Positions 26,301-37,809 of a stretch of DNA of 64,000 nucleotides are shown in pieces. A program made the position numbers and the translations under genes. Below the pieces are notes generated by a model. The model saw nothing but the letters and a program-made list of their open reading frames with translations, did not search any database and was not told the DNA's origin. Each line of letters begins with the position of its first letter. The stretch's first letter is position 1. The stretch lies in assembly GCF_040954835.1 (NCBI RefSeq), contig NC_090706.1, positions 31,877,148-31,941,147 of the forward strand, written 5' to 3'. The DNA comes from Lepisosteus oculatus (lineage: Eukaryota > Chordata > Actinopteri > Semionotiformes > Lepisosteidae).

Positions 26301-29300
26301 CCAAGTGAAACATGAACGTTTTGAGCACAAACTTTCCTCAGACTCACCAGGATCTCTTTGAAATTTGTCAAATCCACAACCATTTGAGAACAAGGATAAA
26401 AATGCAGCAGAGCAGAACATCTCTGATAATAGGGACAAACACCGATGCACAACTACTTTCCTCTTTACATTAAAACCCAAAATGCTTAGAAGAGGAAGTT
26501 ATTTCAAATTAGGGGAACCTTAATTTAGTAAACAGGTGACACCTGAGAATAGCCTAAACCTGAAATAATATATGCATTATTTCTTACTACACATGATCAC
26601 TACATCAATGTGTAAAATTCCTAAACATGTATTTTGATTGTGATTGGTGTGACAGCTCCAGAGGTTTGGTCTCCCATTGTGCACAGCTTTGTACAAGATA
26701 CATACAGAGATGTTGTTTTTGTCAGAGCATAAGTTCCTGACAGAAACAGATTTTAAATGTAAGCGTGGCCATGACCATTTAAGGCCTTGAAAGTTAAAGT
26801 AATGTTATAATAAACATGAAATCCAACAGATAGCTAGTGAAGAAGTTTTGAAACTGGAGATATCTAATCATATTTTCTTGACCTTGTTAGAAACTGTACA
26901 GCACTGTTTTGAATATACTGCAGGCCCTGCAGGAGCATACTAGAAACGCTCGAAAACAGAGTCTTTATGAGATAAAAGCATACATAAGGCATTAAACAAA
27001 CTGGGTCTGAAACAGAACATGTTTCAGAGATTTAAGAAAACTACACTAATTCAGATTTTTAAAGGTCAGTTACCACAGAAAGAGGTTAGGAATAATAAAC
27101 ATAAGAAATAAGTGCATATACAGTATACCTTGTCGCTAGGTTGGAAGTGTGCTGTAAAATGAATTTCCCCAAAAGGGACAATATAGCATGAATTGAATTG
27201 AATATTCACGCAGCAGTAATTTAATTTTGAGGAAATTATAACAGAATTCTTAGAACACACAATACCAACACAATGCCTAACCTTTGTTTAAGGTAATAGC
27301 AAAACATCCATCCATTCATTTCATAACTATCCAGTTCAGGGTTGCATGGGAGCCAGAGTCTATCACGGTAAGCAAGGGGGACAAGGCAGGATACACCCTG
27401 GATGGGACACCAGTCCATCACAAGGCGCACACACACACACACACACACACAGACCCAGAGGAACCCCATGTGAAGATGGGAAGAACATACAAACTCTACT
27501 GAGACTGAATCTGGGGCCCCAGCATTGTAAGCCAATAATGCTGACTGACCACTGCACCACCGTGCTGCCCAATTTAATTTATGTTACAGCATAATAAAAT
27601 ATGCCGTTAATGCTGGGCCACAATTTGGAAAATACGAACTTGTCTTTATTCTTCCAATGTAGAAAGTGCTTTATAGCTTACCTCCATCCGACACTGCCAG
27701 TGTCTGCAAAATGAAAAGAGTGGAGCAATTAGTCAAATACAAGTAGATTCTCTATGAACATAAAAACCCAGAACTATATCCAAATTCTAAAACTGTGATG
27801 AATAGTACAGAGAGTAACTTCAAAAACATTCTTCTTAATCTAAATCAGAAAGGACTGTAATAGCAGTGGAATACTGAATAATTTTAAATAACCTGAGGAA
27901 CTTGACTTCATCTCATATTTAATGACTTTAGACACATATAAAACTTGACTTTTTACTTAGAATGCAGTAAAAAAGATATGTTCAAGTTTTTCCTACTATA
28001 TGTTTTACAGAGAGACAACACAGGTTCCAGTGTTTGGGCATCAGACTGTACAAAGGTGTTTAAAACAATATTACCATGGCAACACAATATGAAATTACAG
28101 ACATTGTTTATATAGTGCTTTTCAAGGTGCAAGGCATTTCACACAAAGTTCAAATGCAGACACAGTTACAACATTTAATACATATGCACTGTATATTAAA
28201 AGATTAAATTATCAGATTATGAAGATAAAAAGTACATTAAACACTTGCAAATGTTAAAAAATGCATAACCCTATAAAATTCTTAAAAGAGCTATAAAAAG
28301 CCATAGAAAATCAGAAAGTTAGCAATAAAAAGGAGCTACATAAAAGAACCAGAGCCAGAGAACTCTATAAATCCACAGACCCTACAAAAAAAAAAACTTC
28401 TCTTTTCCCCCTAAAGTCTTCTTTTAGTTTTTAGTGGCAGAATCCTCTCCATTTGATTCTCCATGGGTTCCATCTCATTGTCCTCAGGTTCACATGACTT
28501 TTTCTGAGGGGGAAGTAAGGTTGCTAGGAGATGTGATTGTGGCTGCGGCGGCAACGGGTCATGTGACCTATTTGTCGACGGGGTGGTAATAAATATCAAC
28601 TTAAAGTTGTGTGAAGCCTTAAAAAAATGAACGAGAAAACTAGCGGTGGACGTTCGCAATAAATACGAAAAGAAAACATCTTTAATTAAGAGCTTGCTTG
28701 TTTCTGACCAAGGCCTCTTGGTTTGTCTCATTTTCTGCATCAGCCTGTATAATAAACTCCAGGGTGCGAATGGCAGTTCAGCTTACGCTATGAAGTTGTT
28801 TCGTAGCTCCTCAAAACAACAGCAACTTGAACAAAAAATCAAACCAAAATTTTGACCCCAGTATAAAAAGATAAGGAGTTGCCAGGAGAGACCAGTTACA
28901 CATTATAGCAGTTGCCTTACACAACCATAGGGAAAAAGCTAACTCTAAAACACTGTTCACGAGGTAGGGCAGCCCTGGGGGCTATTTACCTCCAGAAAAA
29001 AAATGTGTGTGAATAACCCCTCTTGGAGCACACAGACTAAACTAAAGCACACTGATTGTGATAGCCAGACAGCTATGAGTATGACTTTGGTGCCATTCCA
29101 CTTAATACATTTAGCACTGGATAAAGATTGTTGGCACTATTTTTTGAATGATAAAACATATTTTGTCAACATTTATAGTTAGACTCAGAACTTAAAATAG
29201 AGTCAAGAATAATGCCCAGATTTCTCACTTCATGTGTCATTTGGCATTAAGTGACACCAGCGACTATTTCACTAGTCCAGTTGTTGACAACATACATTCA

Positions 29301-32300
29301 GGTTTTCCGACTCCTCAGAATTTAGTTCTAAAATTGCAGCTGCTTGACCAATATTATAGAGGACCTCAAGTAGAAATGGTTGGAGGAGAGTACAACAAAA
29401 GAGGATGGGTGAAGAGGGTATACAGTATGTGGGATGGGGAATGGTAATTCTTATATCTCTACGGTATTCTACAACTACATTTTATTGTTTTAAGGAAAAT
29501 AAAACAAACATTATTTTACTCAAAATAATGGTTATAAATGGATGTAACTATTGGATGTAAAAACAACAATCCATTTCAAGTGAGGCCGAAGTAATGGTAA
29601 TGTCAATAGGTTTCACAGATATGTGTAACTACTGTATGTGTCATTGACACAAAAGGGAAATTTAACATCACATTTGTAAATGATATAACCTACAGGGTAC
29701 ATGTACTGTAGAAGGAGAATAAAACTGGACCAAGAATAGACACCTGAGGGACACAACAAGTAATAATAAAAACTTTTTGGAAAATGAGAACCAGCTTAAT
29801 TAGCTACTAGATTCACCCATCACTTACAGTAAGACAGTCAATTATTAAAAATGTTTATACTGTATAATCATTTTAACTAGGAAGTACAACATGTTCTTTG
29901 AAACTCAGGACAAGTAAGCAGAATTATCAATTTGTAAACATTCATAGAAGAAGATAGTGGTGTTGCACAGCTAAAAAGCTAAACATACAGTATACAAACT
30001 CTAAAAAGTTACTTGATGGTTTCATAGTGTACAAACTCTGGGTATTGCAATTGTTAGTGCCATGCTCAAGTCCCCAGGTGCATAGATAGTGTGAAAAAGC
30101 ATGTTTTTTCATAACATCAACATTTCAAATTCTCCACACACATATATGCACATGAATTATACAGACATAGATATAAACACCTTCAACTAAGTATATGTAT
30201 GAGAGGAGCTCATTACAGTCTCCTGTGACCTCCTGTAATTTACTTAATAATCCCTATTTGTACTACAATCAAAAATGCTTTAGAGAAAAAAAAAGTTGTG
30301 TCTAAAGTGAACAGAAGCAGTTTTGTACAAGTTTTGAGAAGACCATGCATTCACGATAACAGTAAACAGAATCAAATATTATCAAATCCTTTCATTTCTC
30401 TTGTGCTGTTCTGTCACTGTATTTCTCTGTGTCTTAACAGATATTAATTAAAAAAACTACAAGTGACAGGTTTTATTTCTAGTGTTACTGTCATTGCATG
30501 CATTTCACTTCCTCTTGGCTAAATTAGCAGAGAAATGGGTTATTTGTTTCAGTGAAGATTTGTGTTGTATAAAATGGATGCTGGGTGGCATGTTGGCTAG
30601 TGGTTAGCATCACTGCCGTGCTGCACTGAGACCCTGGGTTCAACTCCTGGGGTGCTCTCTGTGACGAGTTTGTGTATTCTCCCTGTGTTTGTGTGGGGTT
30701 CCTGCAGATGATCTGGTTTACTCCCACAGTCCAAAGACATGCTGATAGGTTTATTAACTTCAGGGTGTAGGTGTGGCCCTGGTGTGAATATGTGCATGTT
30801 TGTGCCTGTGTCTTTGTCCTGCAATGAGCTGGTGTCCCATCAGCGTTTCCCTGGCTAGACTGCAGGACACTGTAACTCTGAACTGGATAAGCAGTTATTG
30901 AACGTGATGATGTGGTGAAGGTTAATGTGGACTGTGTAAACAAGAAGCAAATAGACAGAGCAGAGAAACAAAAAGTTTGTCTGCTGTCTGTAAACTTGAC
31001 AGTATTATGGCTGCCTGTTGAAAGGTCATTTCTAACTGAAGAATTTAGCTGTGTCCTTCACAACTTTCTTCAAAAAAAATACTGTACCAATGCCTTAATC
31101 TTCAAAGATCTTTAAAAAATGTAAAACTTATAAAAGCATTAATGCAATTGTTCCAAGTTTTGGCTATCAAGTAGTTCTTGTGTTCAACATACAGTAAGCT
31201 GCTACACCAAATCATTATTTGGTATACTGTATATGTTATTGCATTGTCTCAAGGTAACTACTGTAAGTGCAGTCATACAACAAAGGAAAATATCAAAATA
31301 TCTTTTTCCAGATTGCAATGAAGCAAGACTGTTTTCAAACAGGATATGGGTGTGTTTCTTGCTGTGTTTGCTTTTCAATCAGCTCATATTTGTAAAAAAA
31401 AAAACAACTAACCCCAAACCTCTGCAAATCTGCACACTAAGTTTATATTGCACTATTTAAAGTTATCACATCTCTCCTTATCTAAAATACTTACAATAGC
31501 ATTCACTGCTTAAGGTTTAAAAAAAAAGTGAGAAAGGTTTCTTACAACTTGGTGAAATCACATGGGTCAGCCTGCTCTACCAGTGTGTGAATTGCGTAAA
31601 GTACAGTACAGAATATCACAACCACGACTGCAAATTTTCTGTTATAATTTTAAAGAAATAAAGACCACGAATAACAACTGTAATTTAAATGAATCAATTA
31701 ACTGATTGTTTTAGCAAATGGCTTTCACTTTGCCTATCACTGAAGGAAAATCAAGTCTGTAGGCAATAAAATGCCTAGAAAAACAGGAAGCTAGAAATCT
31801 TCCTTATATTTCTGCATTGTCTTGCAAAAGCAAAAACAAGTTTATCTCAAAAGGAAAAGAAGATGTTTAAGAGTTCCACCCTGGTGTTAAAATAAGTGTG
31901 CTTGACAAAGGCATACTGTAGAAAAAACCTTAATGGCGGTCAAAGAATTGATTGAATATCAACAGCATGTGCAAAAATTCTAAAACGGAACCTCTAAGGT
32001 TTGACGCATATTCTGTAGGTGTGGAAGTGGTAATGTGAAACTCGGAAAGGAAATAATGTTACATCCTTTCAAAGGTAATAGCATGTTACTTTAACATTTT
32101 TTAAATACTTTTTTGGATGGGATAAGGTTTAAAACTAAATAAATAAACTAAAAGGATAGCACTATGCAAAGGATATCATTATGCAAATAAACTGTCACCC
32201 TGAAAAAAATCTAACTTTGTTTTGTCTTTTTTTATGCTGCAGTAGTTCAAGGCCATCCTTTTTACTATTCAGTTTCTAAGAACTATTTTTTTCAATAGCA

Positions 32301-35300
32301 TTTGGCGATAGCAGCATATTGTCATACTCAAAAAGATGCACAAAAACATTGTATTGTTTCAAATGTTGCCAAGGACATTGAAGGCAACTCCTAGGGTTTG
32401 GATTAACATGATAATCGTATCTTAAAGGTTAGAGGCATTACGCATACCTGTTGTGCCTCCTTCAGGGATAGGATTAACATGTTCATTAACACACATAAAG
32501 CCTGGTATATCGTATACAAATGTGCTGAAAACATCCTAAACATGCAGAAGGACAAAGCCAGATGTCTTGTCGTTCCTTCATAACAATTAACTCTTTGTTT
32601 TACCAATCAAAACAGTCATGAATTTCCCTTTTTGCAATAAGGAAAACAAATCTGTGCAGTTATTAAATGTCTGTTAATCATTAATGTCTGCTTTTCACAA
32701 TTTATATTGGTACAGGAAGACATGGAATAGTATGTTTAATGGAGATCAACCTCTTTATTCTATCCGAACAGTGTAAATCTTTTCTTTCTAAAAGAGCCTT
32801 CCATTCAGGTAAATTGTAGTTATTGCAAAAATATTACTGAGAAATACTGTACTGCATCATCACTCTCAGTTATCAGAAATCTGTGATAATGAACCACTAA
32901 GTTATGTACCCAGCTCCAAATATAAAATTGAGTATATGGTCCATTAAATTAGGCTAGATACTTCAGAAAAGTAACCATACCTCATAACAATGTTGTACAT
33001 ACAGCACAATCGAATTCTAGGCTGACTAGAAAAGAATCGTGGCTGGGAAAGAAAGCATTGTCAGCCAAGCATAAAGATCAAACATGATAATAGGATCCAC
33101 ATCTACAATATTGACAAAAAAATATTAGGAAATCAGACCACCAAAAGGTTCATTGTCTTTGAATGCCATTTTTTAAAAAATTGAAGTTATTAATTTTCTC
33201 TTCTTGAAACTATTAAAGAAAAGGCTAGAACATGCCGTTCACTTCAAATGGGATTAATAAAACAATGTAAAAAGATGGAATAATCCTCAGTGGTTAATTA
33301 TCTGCTTCTGTTACATTAGTGCAAGTCACGTTTTACTGGCTTGGTAAGCTAGTGGGAACTAACAAGTTGAGGTAGTTATAAATATTCTGTAATTTTTATT
33401 ACAGTTAAAAGCCCCTCAGTTTAATAAAAGAGCCATTAATATTTTACTAGCAGCCAAACTGCCATTTCTCTGTTTCCCCTGCTAGAGCATCATTGATCTA
33501 GTACATTTCATGGAGCTTAATTACTTTTACTGTCTTATGAACAAGAAAAAACATGATAATAATTATACATATTAACAGATATTACTGTTTAATATTAAAA
33601 ACAACCAGAATAACAGAATAAAATTTCAATTTATACCACATACTGTAGCTTTATAAAACACTACCTTTAGTACACAAAGGTATGCCTAAGTATGCCTAAG
33701 AAAAGGTAAGAAAAGGCAGGGAATGTACTGTAGTACAGAACTCATATTGCACAAGCAATATTTATAATGGTATATATAGTCAACTTAAAACACACAGAGA
33801 ACATACCATGTGTTTCAGAGAGTAAAGCTCTCATTCAGAGTCCTGTAGTTCAGATATCACTGTATCCTGTCTGAGTATGTCAAGAAATGACATACCAGGC
33901 CATCCTTGTCTTGCCACATCACAGTGACCTCTGTTTTAAGTGAAAGATATTCTATTCCTCCAATTGACTATAATTCTGCTGGGTATACACTGGGTCTGGC
34001 ACTGTGGGGACATGGCTGACAGTGCCTGTTTTTACTTCTGTGGCTATGCAAGTGAGCTCATCAAGAGCTGGCAATACCAGATGAGAAATTCTTGCTTCCA
34101 AATTCAGTCCGAACATTTAGATTATGGTAAACTTCAGAGAAAAGGATATGAAAACTGTGGAGAATTGCAAGATGAGCAGGAGGGCTACACTGAAGAAACT
34201 CTGTCCAAAACATTCTCCTAGCCTCTGACAGACATACAGCATGTGAGAGAGATGAATGTTGTCAGTTTGGAAAGTTGAACATTCTACTTTCATTATAGCA
34301 TAGCAAGCAAATGCAGGTATTTTGTTAAGCCAAAAGAGCCCTGCCCTACAGCTTTTCCATCTTAAGTGGGTGCAACTGCACTAGTCATGGCCTCCCCTAT
34401 AGGGGCATCCCAAAGCTATAATAATAAACCTGACAACTCATTTCTACACCAATACCCAGCCCACTGTCTGCTCAAATATAATACAGTGCAGAGCCGTTTC
34501 CATTACAGGATCCAGCAGAAAAAAAAAACAACTGAAAAATAAGTCTATAGAATTCAACATCTAAAGCTTTGTAAAAACCTTCTCACTTCAGAGATGTTCC
34601 AACCATCCTTTCATTATCTGAAAGGTGAGTATTCCTGTTCAGTATTGAGGCAACTCCTGAGATCATCCCAGAACTAAAGGGGAGACGGTAGAACCACATC
34701 CTGAATAAGACTTTTTTTCCATCTCAGGGCACACAAACAATTGAGATGAAAACTTTGGAGGAGACACTAATTATCCTAACCAGAAATCTCACACAATCCC
34801 AAAAAATATTCCACAAACACAGCAAGCACTTGTAAAATCCTCACAGAAGCGACCCCAATGTGGTATCAAACCAAGTATCTGAAAAACGGAAACACAACAG
34901 CAGCAGTAGTGAACACACCCCAGAACTGCACCGTTAACTGCAAAATTCTAAGAAACCACAAAGAAAACATAATCTGAATTGTTCTTATTTTGATACAATA
35001 AACCACATAATAATTCAAATAATTTAATTTTATCATTAATTTTAAATGTGGACTATACTGATAGCTGATTAGATTTCAACAGATTACATGGTGTAGCAAT
35101 TCTTCATCTGAAAGTGTTTTTAAGAACAAACAACTAAACACCGGCCATCAGTAATGGTGTAGCAAACCGGATTAACAATGTATTATTGCTAATGTTTTAT
35201 CTGTAATATAATTTTGAAATATACAGTATGTTGCATATATTTTAAAGATTTGCTATGCTATGTGCATTATTTGCCCACAACTAGAATGAGCTACCCATGT

Positions 35301-36270
35301 CCTATTGGAAACCCATTCCATCAGGTGTCAGATGTTAGCCAAGACTGTGTCTGGTTAGACTTTGGATGGGGCACAAGTGAGGAAACTCACTGCTGGATTG
35401 CTGGACCACATGGTGCCCTGAAGTCTCATAATCATGAACTCTCAGAAACCTCATGGTTAAGCACTTGCAAACCAGATAAACAAAATCATAGAATAAAATG
35501 TATATCTGAGTTTTCATACATCAAGGATGCTGTACTCCTGGAACTCCTGCAGTCCAGAATCCTGGTTTTCAGGTATTTTCCAAGAACCAACAATTAAGAG
35601 CTAAAGAAAACACATCATTTGACTTTTCAACTAGATAATTAGTTAAATTGTGTAATTACGTTCGGAGGTGAATGAAAACATGAGGACTTACTAATCCTCA
35701 AGGACTGGAAACCACCATCATTGCAGCATTTCTCATTATTGTGTTGTATTTACAATTAAAGATGTCATACAAATGTTTGCAATTTTATTTAAAACCAGCA
35801 TCATCTTTTTAAACCAACAGGGTCTTTACTCCTACAATGATCATCATTGATAACCCAAGCTCTGGGTTCCTTAAAGGTAACCCAAGCTCTGTGTAGTCCA
35901 TCTAATGTGTATTTGTACTATAAACATTGTAAAAGCGACCTATTCACAGCATTAGGTATACCTAATATTAATCTACATTGATTGCACTGTGACAACACAG
36001 CACATACACCTACGTATTATATAAAAATACCTTTATTATACAATTATTTTTAACAAATAAGCCAGAACAATGCCAAATATAATTTCCGTTGAAGTCTTCA
36101 TTGAGATGATTGAATCTAAACTTTATTTATCTTACCAATGTGAATTAAATACATCTTTTCTGGGTTTTTTTTTACTTTAATATATCTGAATATCTGTATA
36201 AAAACAATTGATCCTCAAAACTCACCAAGTGTCCATTTGGAATTCCAAGTTGTTTCATTTTCTTTGACAT
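16837..36270 (-). CDS. rgs14: Regulator of G-protein signalling 14 (13 coding exons)
   Basis: RGS14 accelerates GTP hydrolysis on Gi/Go alpha subunits, binds Ras/Rap through its Ras-binding domains, and holds GDP-bound Gi alpha through its GoLoco motif. Joining 36270-36226, 27703-27682, 25972-25803, 24764-24672, 24439-24296, 23875-23696, 22812-22671, 22118-22012, 21439-21236, 20371-20298, 19806-19680, 19431-19350 and 17300-16837 gives one frame of about 617 residues. Human RGS14 is 566. An RGS domain lies at about 57-182 ([41 protein letters not shown]). Tandem RBDs lie at about 317-390 and 392-450 ([26 protein letters not shown]). A GoLoco motif lies at about 475-497, including LLSKVQNS and NDQRGLL. 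The N-terminal LAVSDGG and the absence of PDZ and PTB regions separate it from RGS12. All introns are GT-AG and phases match throughout. The acidic C-terminal tail of about 120 residues is longer than in human. Splice sites are read by eye. Confidence 0.92.
19350..19431 (-). CDS. rgs14: RGS14 exon 12 (end of second RBD)
   Basis: It encodes [20 protein letters not shown], then VLLDRIK. The spacing fits the human [22 protein letters not shown] segment. It is flanked by TTTCAG and GTAGAA. Confidence 0.85.
19680..19806 (-). CDS. rgs14: RGS14 exon 11 (second Ras-binding domain)
   Basis: It encodes [20 protein letters not shown], then [19 protein letters not shown], aligning with the human second RBD ([20 protein letters not shown]). 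It is flanked by TTTAG and GTAAGT. Confidence 0.92.
20298..20371 (-). CDS. rgs14: RGS14 exon 10 (RBD1/RBD2 junction)
   Basis: It encodes [20 protein letters not shown], then MITF, which completes RBD1 and enters RBD2. It is flanked by CAACAG and GTGAGT. Confidence 0.93.
21236..21439 (-). CDS. rgs14: RGS14 exon 9 (first Ras/Rap-binding domain)
   Basis: 68 codons include [35 protein letters not shown] and KDVKIYLKG, the first RBD. The donor is GTGGGT after NDK. The next exon joins in phase as PLSLDQ, as in mammalian RGS14. Confidence 0.94.
22012..22118 (-). CDS. rgs14: RGS14 exon 8 (Ser-rich linker)
   Basis: It encodes [20 protein letters not shown], matching the human RRESQGSLNSSASLDLG segment ahead of the first RBD. 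It is flanked by CAACAG and GTACAG. Confidence 0.9.
22671..22812 (-). CDS. rgs14: RGS14 exon 7 (basic linker)
   Basis: The exon begins [16 protein letters not shown]. Human RGS14 has a closely similar GKSLPLGVEE at the same place. The remainder is strongly basic ([13 protein letters not shown]). It is flanked by TTTTAG and GTATGG. Confidence 0.9.
23696..23875 (-). CDS. rgs14: RGS14 exon 6 (end of RGS domain and linker)
   Basis: 60 codons begin [20 protein letters not shown], the diagnostic last RGS helix. A Pro/Ser-rich linker follows ([18 protein letters not shown]). It is flanked by ATGCAG and GTAAAG. Confidence 0.95.
24296..24439 (-). CDS. rgs14: RGS14 exon 5 (RGS domain)
   Basis: 48 codons include [25 protein letters not shown] and [13 protein letters not shown], the middle helices of the RGS fold. 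It is flanked by TACAG and GTAGTA. Confidence 0.95.
24672..24764 (-). CDS. rgs14: RGS14 exon 4 (RGS domain)
   Basis: 31 codons include [20 protein letters not shown]. The Glu-Asn of SAEN is the conserved G-alpha switch contact of RGS domains. It is flanked by TTGCAG and GTACTG. Confidence 0.95.
25803..25972 (-). CDS. rgs14: RGS14 exon 3 (start of RGS domain)
   Basis: A Ser/Asn-rich linker is followed by [16 protein letters not shown] and GVRYFT, the first helices of the RGS domain. The acceptor is TTTAG and the donor GTAAGG. The exon ends in phase 0. Confidence 0.93.
26760..26950 (+). repeat. Old interspersed repeat remnant
   Basis: The wording AAAATCCAACAGATAGCTAG-like, a segment resembling TCATATTTTCTTG...GTTAGAAACTG, and CTGCAGG at the end resemble a common degraded fish interspersed repeat that I know only by pattern. 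The family name is unknown to me. It lies in RGS14 intron 2. Confidence 0.3.
27303..27572 (-). mobile_element. tRNA-headed SINE with L2-like tail
   Basis: On the minus strand the segment begins GGGCAGCACGGTGGTGCAGT, a tRNA-derived head. The conserved SINE body follows (GAGTTTGTATGTTCTTCCC), then a CA/TG run, and the L2-type tail (GGTGTCCCATCCAGGGTGTA, CTGAACTGGATA). It ends in ATGGATG repeats. It lies in RGS14 intron 2. Naming it HE1- or V-SINE-like is from memory. Confidence 0.75.
27428..27451. repeat. (CA)12 microsatellite
   Basis: Twelve perfect CA units lie inside the SINE at 27303-27572, at the usual place for such runs in this SINE type. Confidence 0.9.
27682..27703 (-). CDS. rgs14: RGS14 exon 2 (22-nt microexon)
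   Basis: A very short exon between TTTGCAG and GTAAGC encodes TLAVSDG plus one base. It matches the LAVSDG motif at the N-terminus of vertebrate RGS14. Confidence 0.85.
29060..29780 (+). repeat. Degraded interspersed repeat, family not identified
   Basis: Fragments such as AGAGTCAAGAATAATGCCCA and GGACCAAGAATAGACACCTG, followed by AGGGACACAACAAG, recall a very common fish repeat. Its consensus contains phrases like 'gaccaaggacagacccctgg'. The match is by eye and heavily mutated. Confidence 0.3.
30580..30898 (+). mobile_element. tRNA-headed SINE with L2-like tail
   Basis: The head has a box A-like TGGCTAGTGGTTAGC and a box B-like GGGTTCAACTCC, both from a tRNA. The conserved core follows: TGTGTATTCTCCCTGTGTTT, then CCCACAGTCCAAAGACATGC. 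The tail contains GAGCTGGTGTCCCATCAGCG and AACTGGATAAGCAG. It is in the opposite orientation to the copy at 27303-27572 and lies in RGS14 intron 1. Confidence 0.8.
36226..36270 (-). CDS. rgs14: RGS14 exon 1 (start codon)
   Basis: ATG begins a 15-residue peptide ([15 protein letters not shown]) that resembles the human RGS14 N-terminus (HLGVPNGRM region). It ends at a GTGAGT donor. Joining to exon 2 gives [11 protein letters not shown] in frame, which supports this start. Confidence 0.85.
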
Positions 36271-36399
36271 ATCCAAAGTTTAGAACATCAGTCGAATCCG
36301 AAATCCCAAACCAGAAAGATGGGTGTGCAAGAAGTGTGTAGAATGTGCTTCTTTTTTTTAAGCAGACACTCATTTGACATCCTTATTTTACAGTCACTA

Positions 36400-36470
36400 A
36401 CATTTCCTGTTGCCACAGGAAGTTTTACCATAGCAACAGGCCGCAAAAGGGAAGTGCGGTTTAAGTGAGC
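36400..36470 (-). promoter_or_regulatory. Candidate RGS14 proximal promoter with RFX-like half sites and ETS-like core
   Basis: CCTGTTGC (36406-36413) and its exact reverse complement GCAACAGG (36433-36440) flank an ETS-like CAGGAAGT (about 36416-36423). GTTGCC and GCAAC are the half sites of the RFX X-box, but they are spaced much further apart than a classic X-box. The block lies about 130-170 bp upstream of the RGS14 ATG. There is no transcript evidence. Confidence 0.35.
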
Positions 36471-36951
36471 TTTTTTTTAAGTTTTTCTCTTTTTTTTTCC
36501 TTAAAGGTCTTTTTTCTGAAGAGCGGTCATGAAAAGGGCTCAATTGGTTGTTGTCCATGCTATGTTAAAGTAAAAAAAAACATTACTTCCTGTGCTTCTT
36601 TTTCTATTCCATTTTAGGTACACTACCCCATTTATTAAGCAATTGGTGTACACATAACTTTTAACCTCCAACATATATTCAAACTACATAATCCAGTCAA
36701 GGGGGCAACTAAACCTCTGAATGCAGCTATTGTCTATGAATTATGCGAAATATTCCAATTTGATGGTCTAGAAAGTCTAAGAACTGTCTGTGATATGGTC
36801 TAATGAAAGACATTTTACAATCTTGTATATATTGTTAATCCTGGCATTTTAAAACCCCATATTACATCAGTCATGCAAAGTAACAGATTTAATTATTAAT
36901 CAAATAATTAAAACTACTAATCAAACAAGGTTATTTGTGGGGAATACTTAC

Positions 36952-37060
36952 AATCATCTAAACAATTTGTCTCAGAACCCACTTCCTCAAAGATGAACAC
37001 ATGACAAGGTTGCATGTTTGAGCGAAGTCGTGCCTTAATGATGTGATACCAAATCATATA
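36952..37060 (-). CDS. Exon of an unrecognised gene (second of two)
   Basis: The acceptor (CACTTATCAG after a pyrimidine-rich stretch) and the donor GTAAGT are both good. Only one frame is open across the exon. It reads YMIWYHIIKARLRSNMQPCH, then VFIFEEVGSETNCLDD, and leaves one base. It joins in phase with the exon at 37687-37809. I do not recognise the family. It lies 682 bp upstream of RGS14 exon 1 on the same strand. The next exon would have to lie in that gap or within RGS14, and I did not find it. Confidence 0.5.
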
Positions 37061-37686
37061 CTGATAAGTGCAATGTAAGACAATGTGTGAAAATGTCCTG
37101 TTCTGTTGATATTTGAGAATGTGTTTGGGATCTTTGAATAGGTTCAATTCTCACATTTGTGTGACCATTTATCATTGCAAAGGCTTTCTTCTTCTTACTT
37201 TTGACTATACTGCTTTGCTCTTCATTAGTCACTGCCAGAGCAACTGTAAGAAGCCACTATGTAAGTGCTTGACCAATAAGACAGAAGACTGATTTACAAT
37301 TTGATCTATGGCCTGGCATTCTAATTTGTGGAATGTATTTTGGAAACAGCTTTTGGGCCCTTTATAATCCATTTCACATATAACATTTTAAGCATTAAAA
37401 ATATCTAATTGCATACATTTTTTGAGTGTAATTTTCACAGCAAATGACCTACTGTATATGAAACTGAGAAATAACACCATTAAACACACTGATGTACAGT
37501 ACAATTCTTAACAAGACTACAATTCATTTATTTATTGTCCTAAAACACCATCACTAAAGATACTTAGTGCTTTGAGCACTAGCCAATTAAATTAAAACAG
37601 ATAATGTGTAAAACAGTAATGGTTATCACTTTAAAGTATAGTGTTATATACTGTTTTCTATTATGGGTCTGAAATTGCACACTTAC

Positions 37687-37809
37687 TTTTGTGTAATTCA
37701 AGGGACGATTAATGATGAATGTGTTGTATCGCCCAAACTTCCTTCGCAGAGAAGCTCGTGGAGTGAAGGAGCTGAATCCCTTTGACAGCTCGTGGAACAT
37801 TATCATCCT
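37687..37809 (-). CDS. Exon of an unrecognised gene (first of two)
   Basis: CTCCACAG precedes 41 codons and GTAAGT follows them. The frame reads RMIMFHELSKGFSSFTPRAS, then LRRKFGRYNTFIINRPLNYT and K. The other two frames are closed. It is a basic, mixed sequence unlike the surrounding repeats. The next exon (36952-37060) continues the frame. A fast-evolving or fish-specific gene, or a relic of one, would fit. No family is claimed. Confidence 0.5.

Larger units (their letters stand above)
27704..36225 (-). other. rgs14: RGS14 intron 1, 8.5 kb, repeat-bearing
   Basis: This intron separates the 15-residue first exon from a 22-nt second exon. It holds a tRNA-headed SINE (30580-30898) and older interspersed repeat remnants near 28105-28160 and 29060-29780. 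The open frames at 33940-34221 and 35214-35597 lack recognisable motifs. No second gene was recognised inside it. Confidence 0.7.

Noticed and set aside
30580..30660. tRNA-like sequence with box A and box B
   Set aside because: It is the head of a SINE, with the SINE body and tail following; it is not a tRNA gene.
33940..34221. 93-residue open frame with a hydrophobic start resembling a signal peptide
   Set aside because: It lies inside RGS14 intron 1, on the opposite strand, with no recognisable domain; chance is the simpler explanation.
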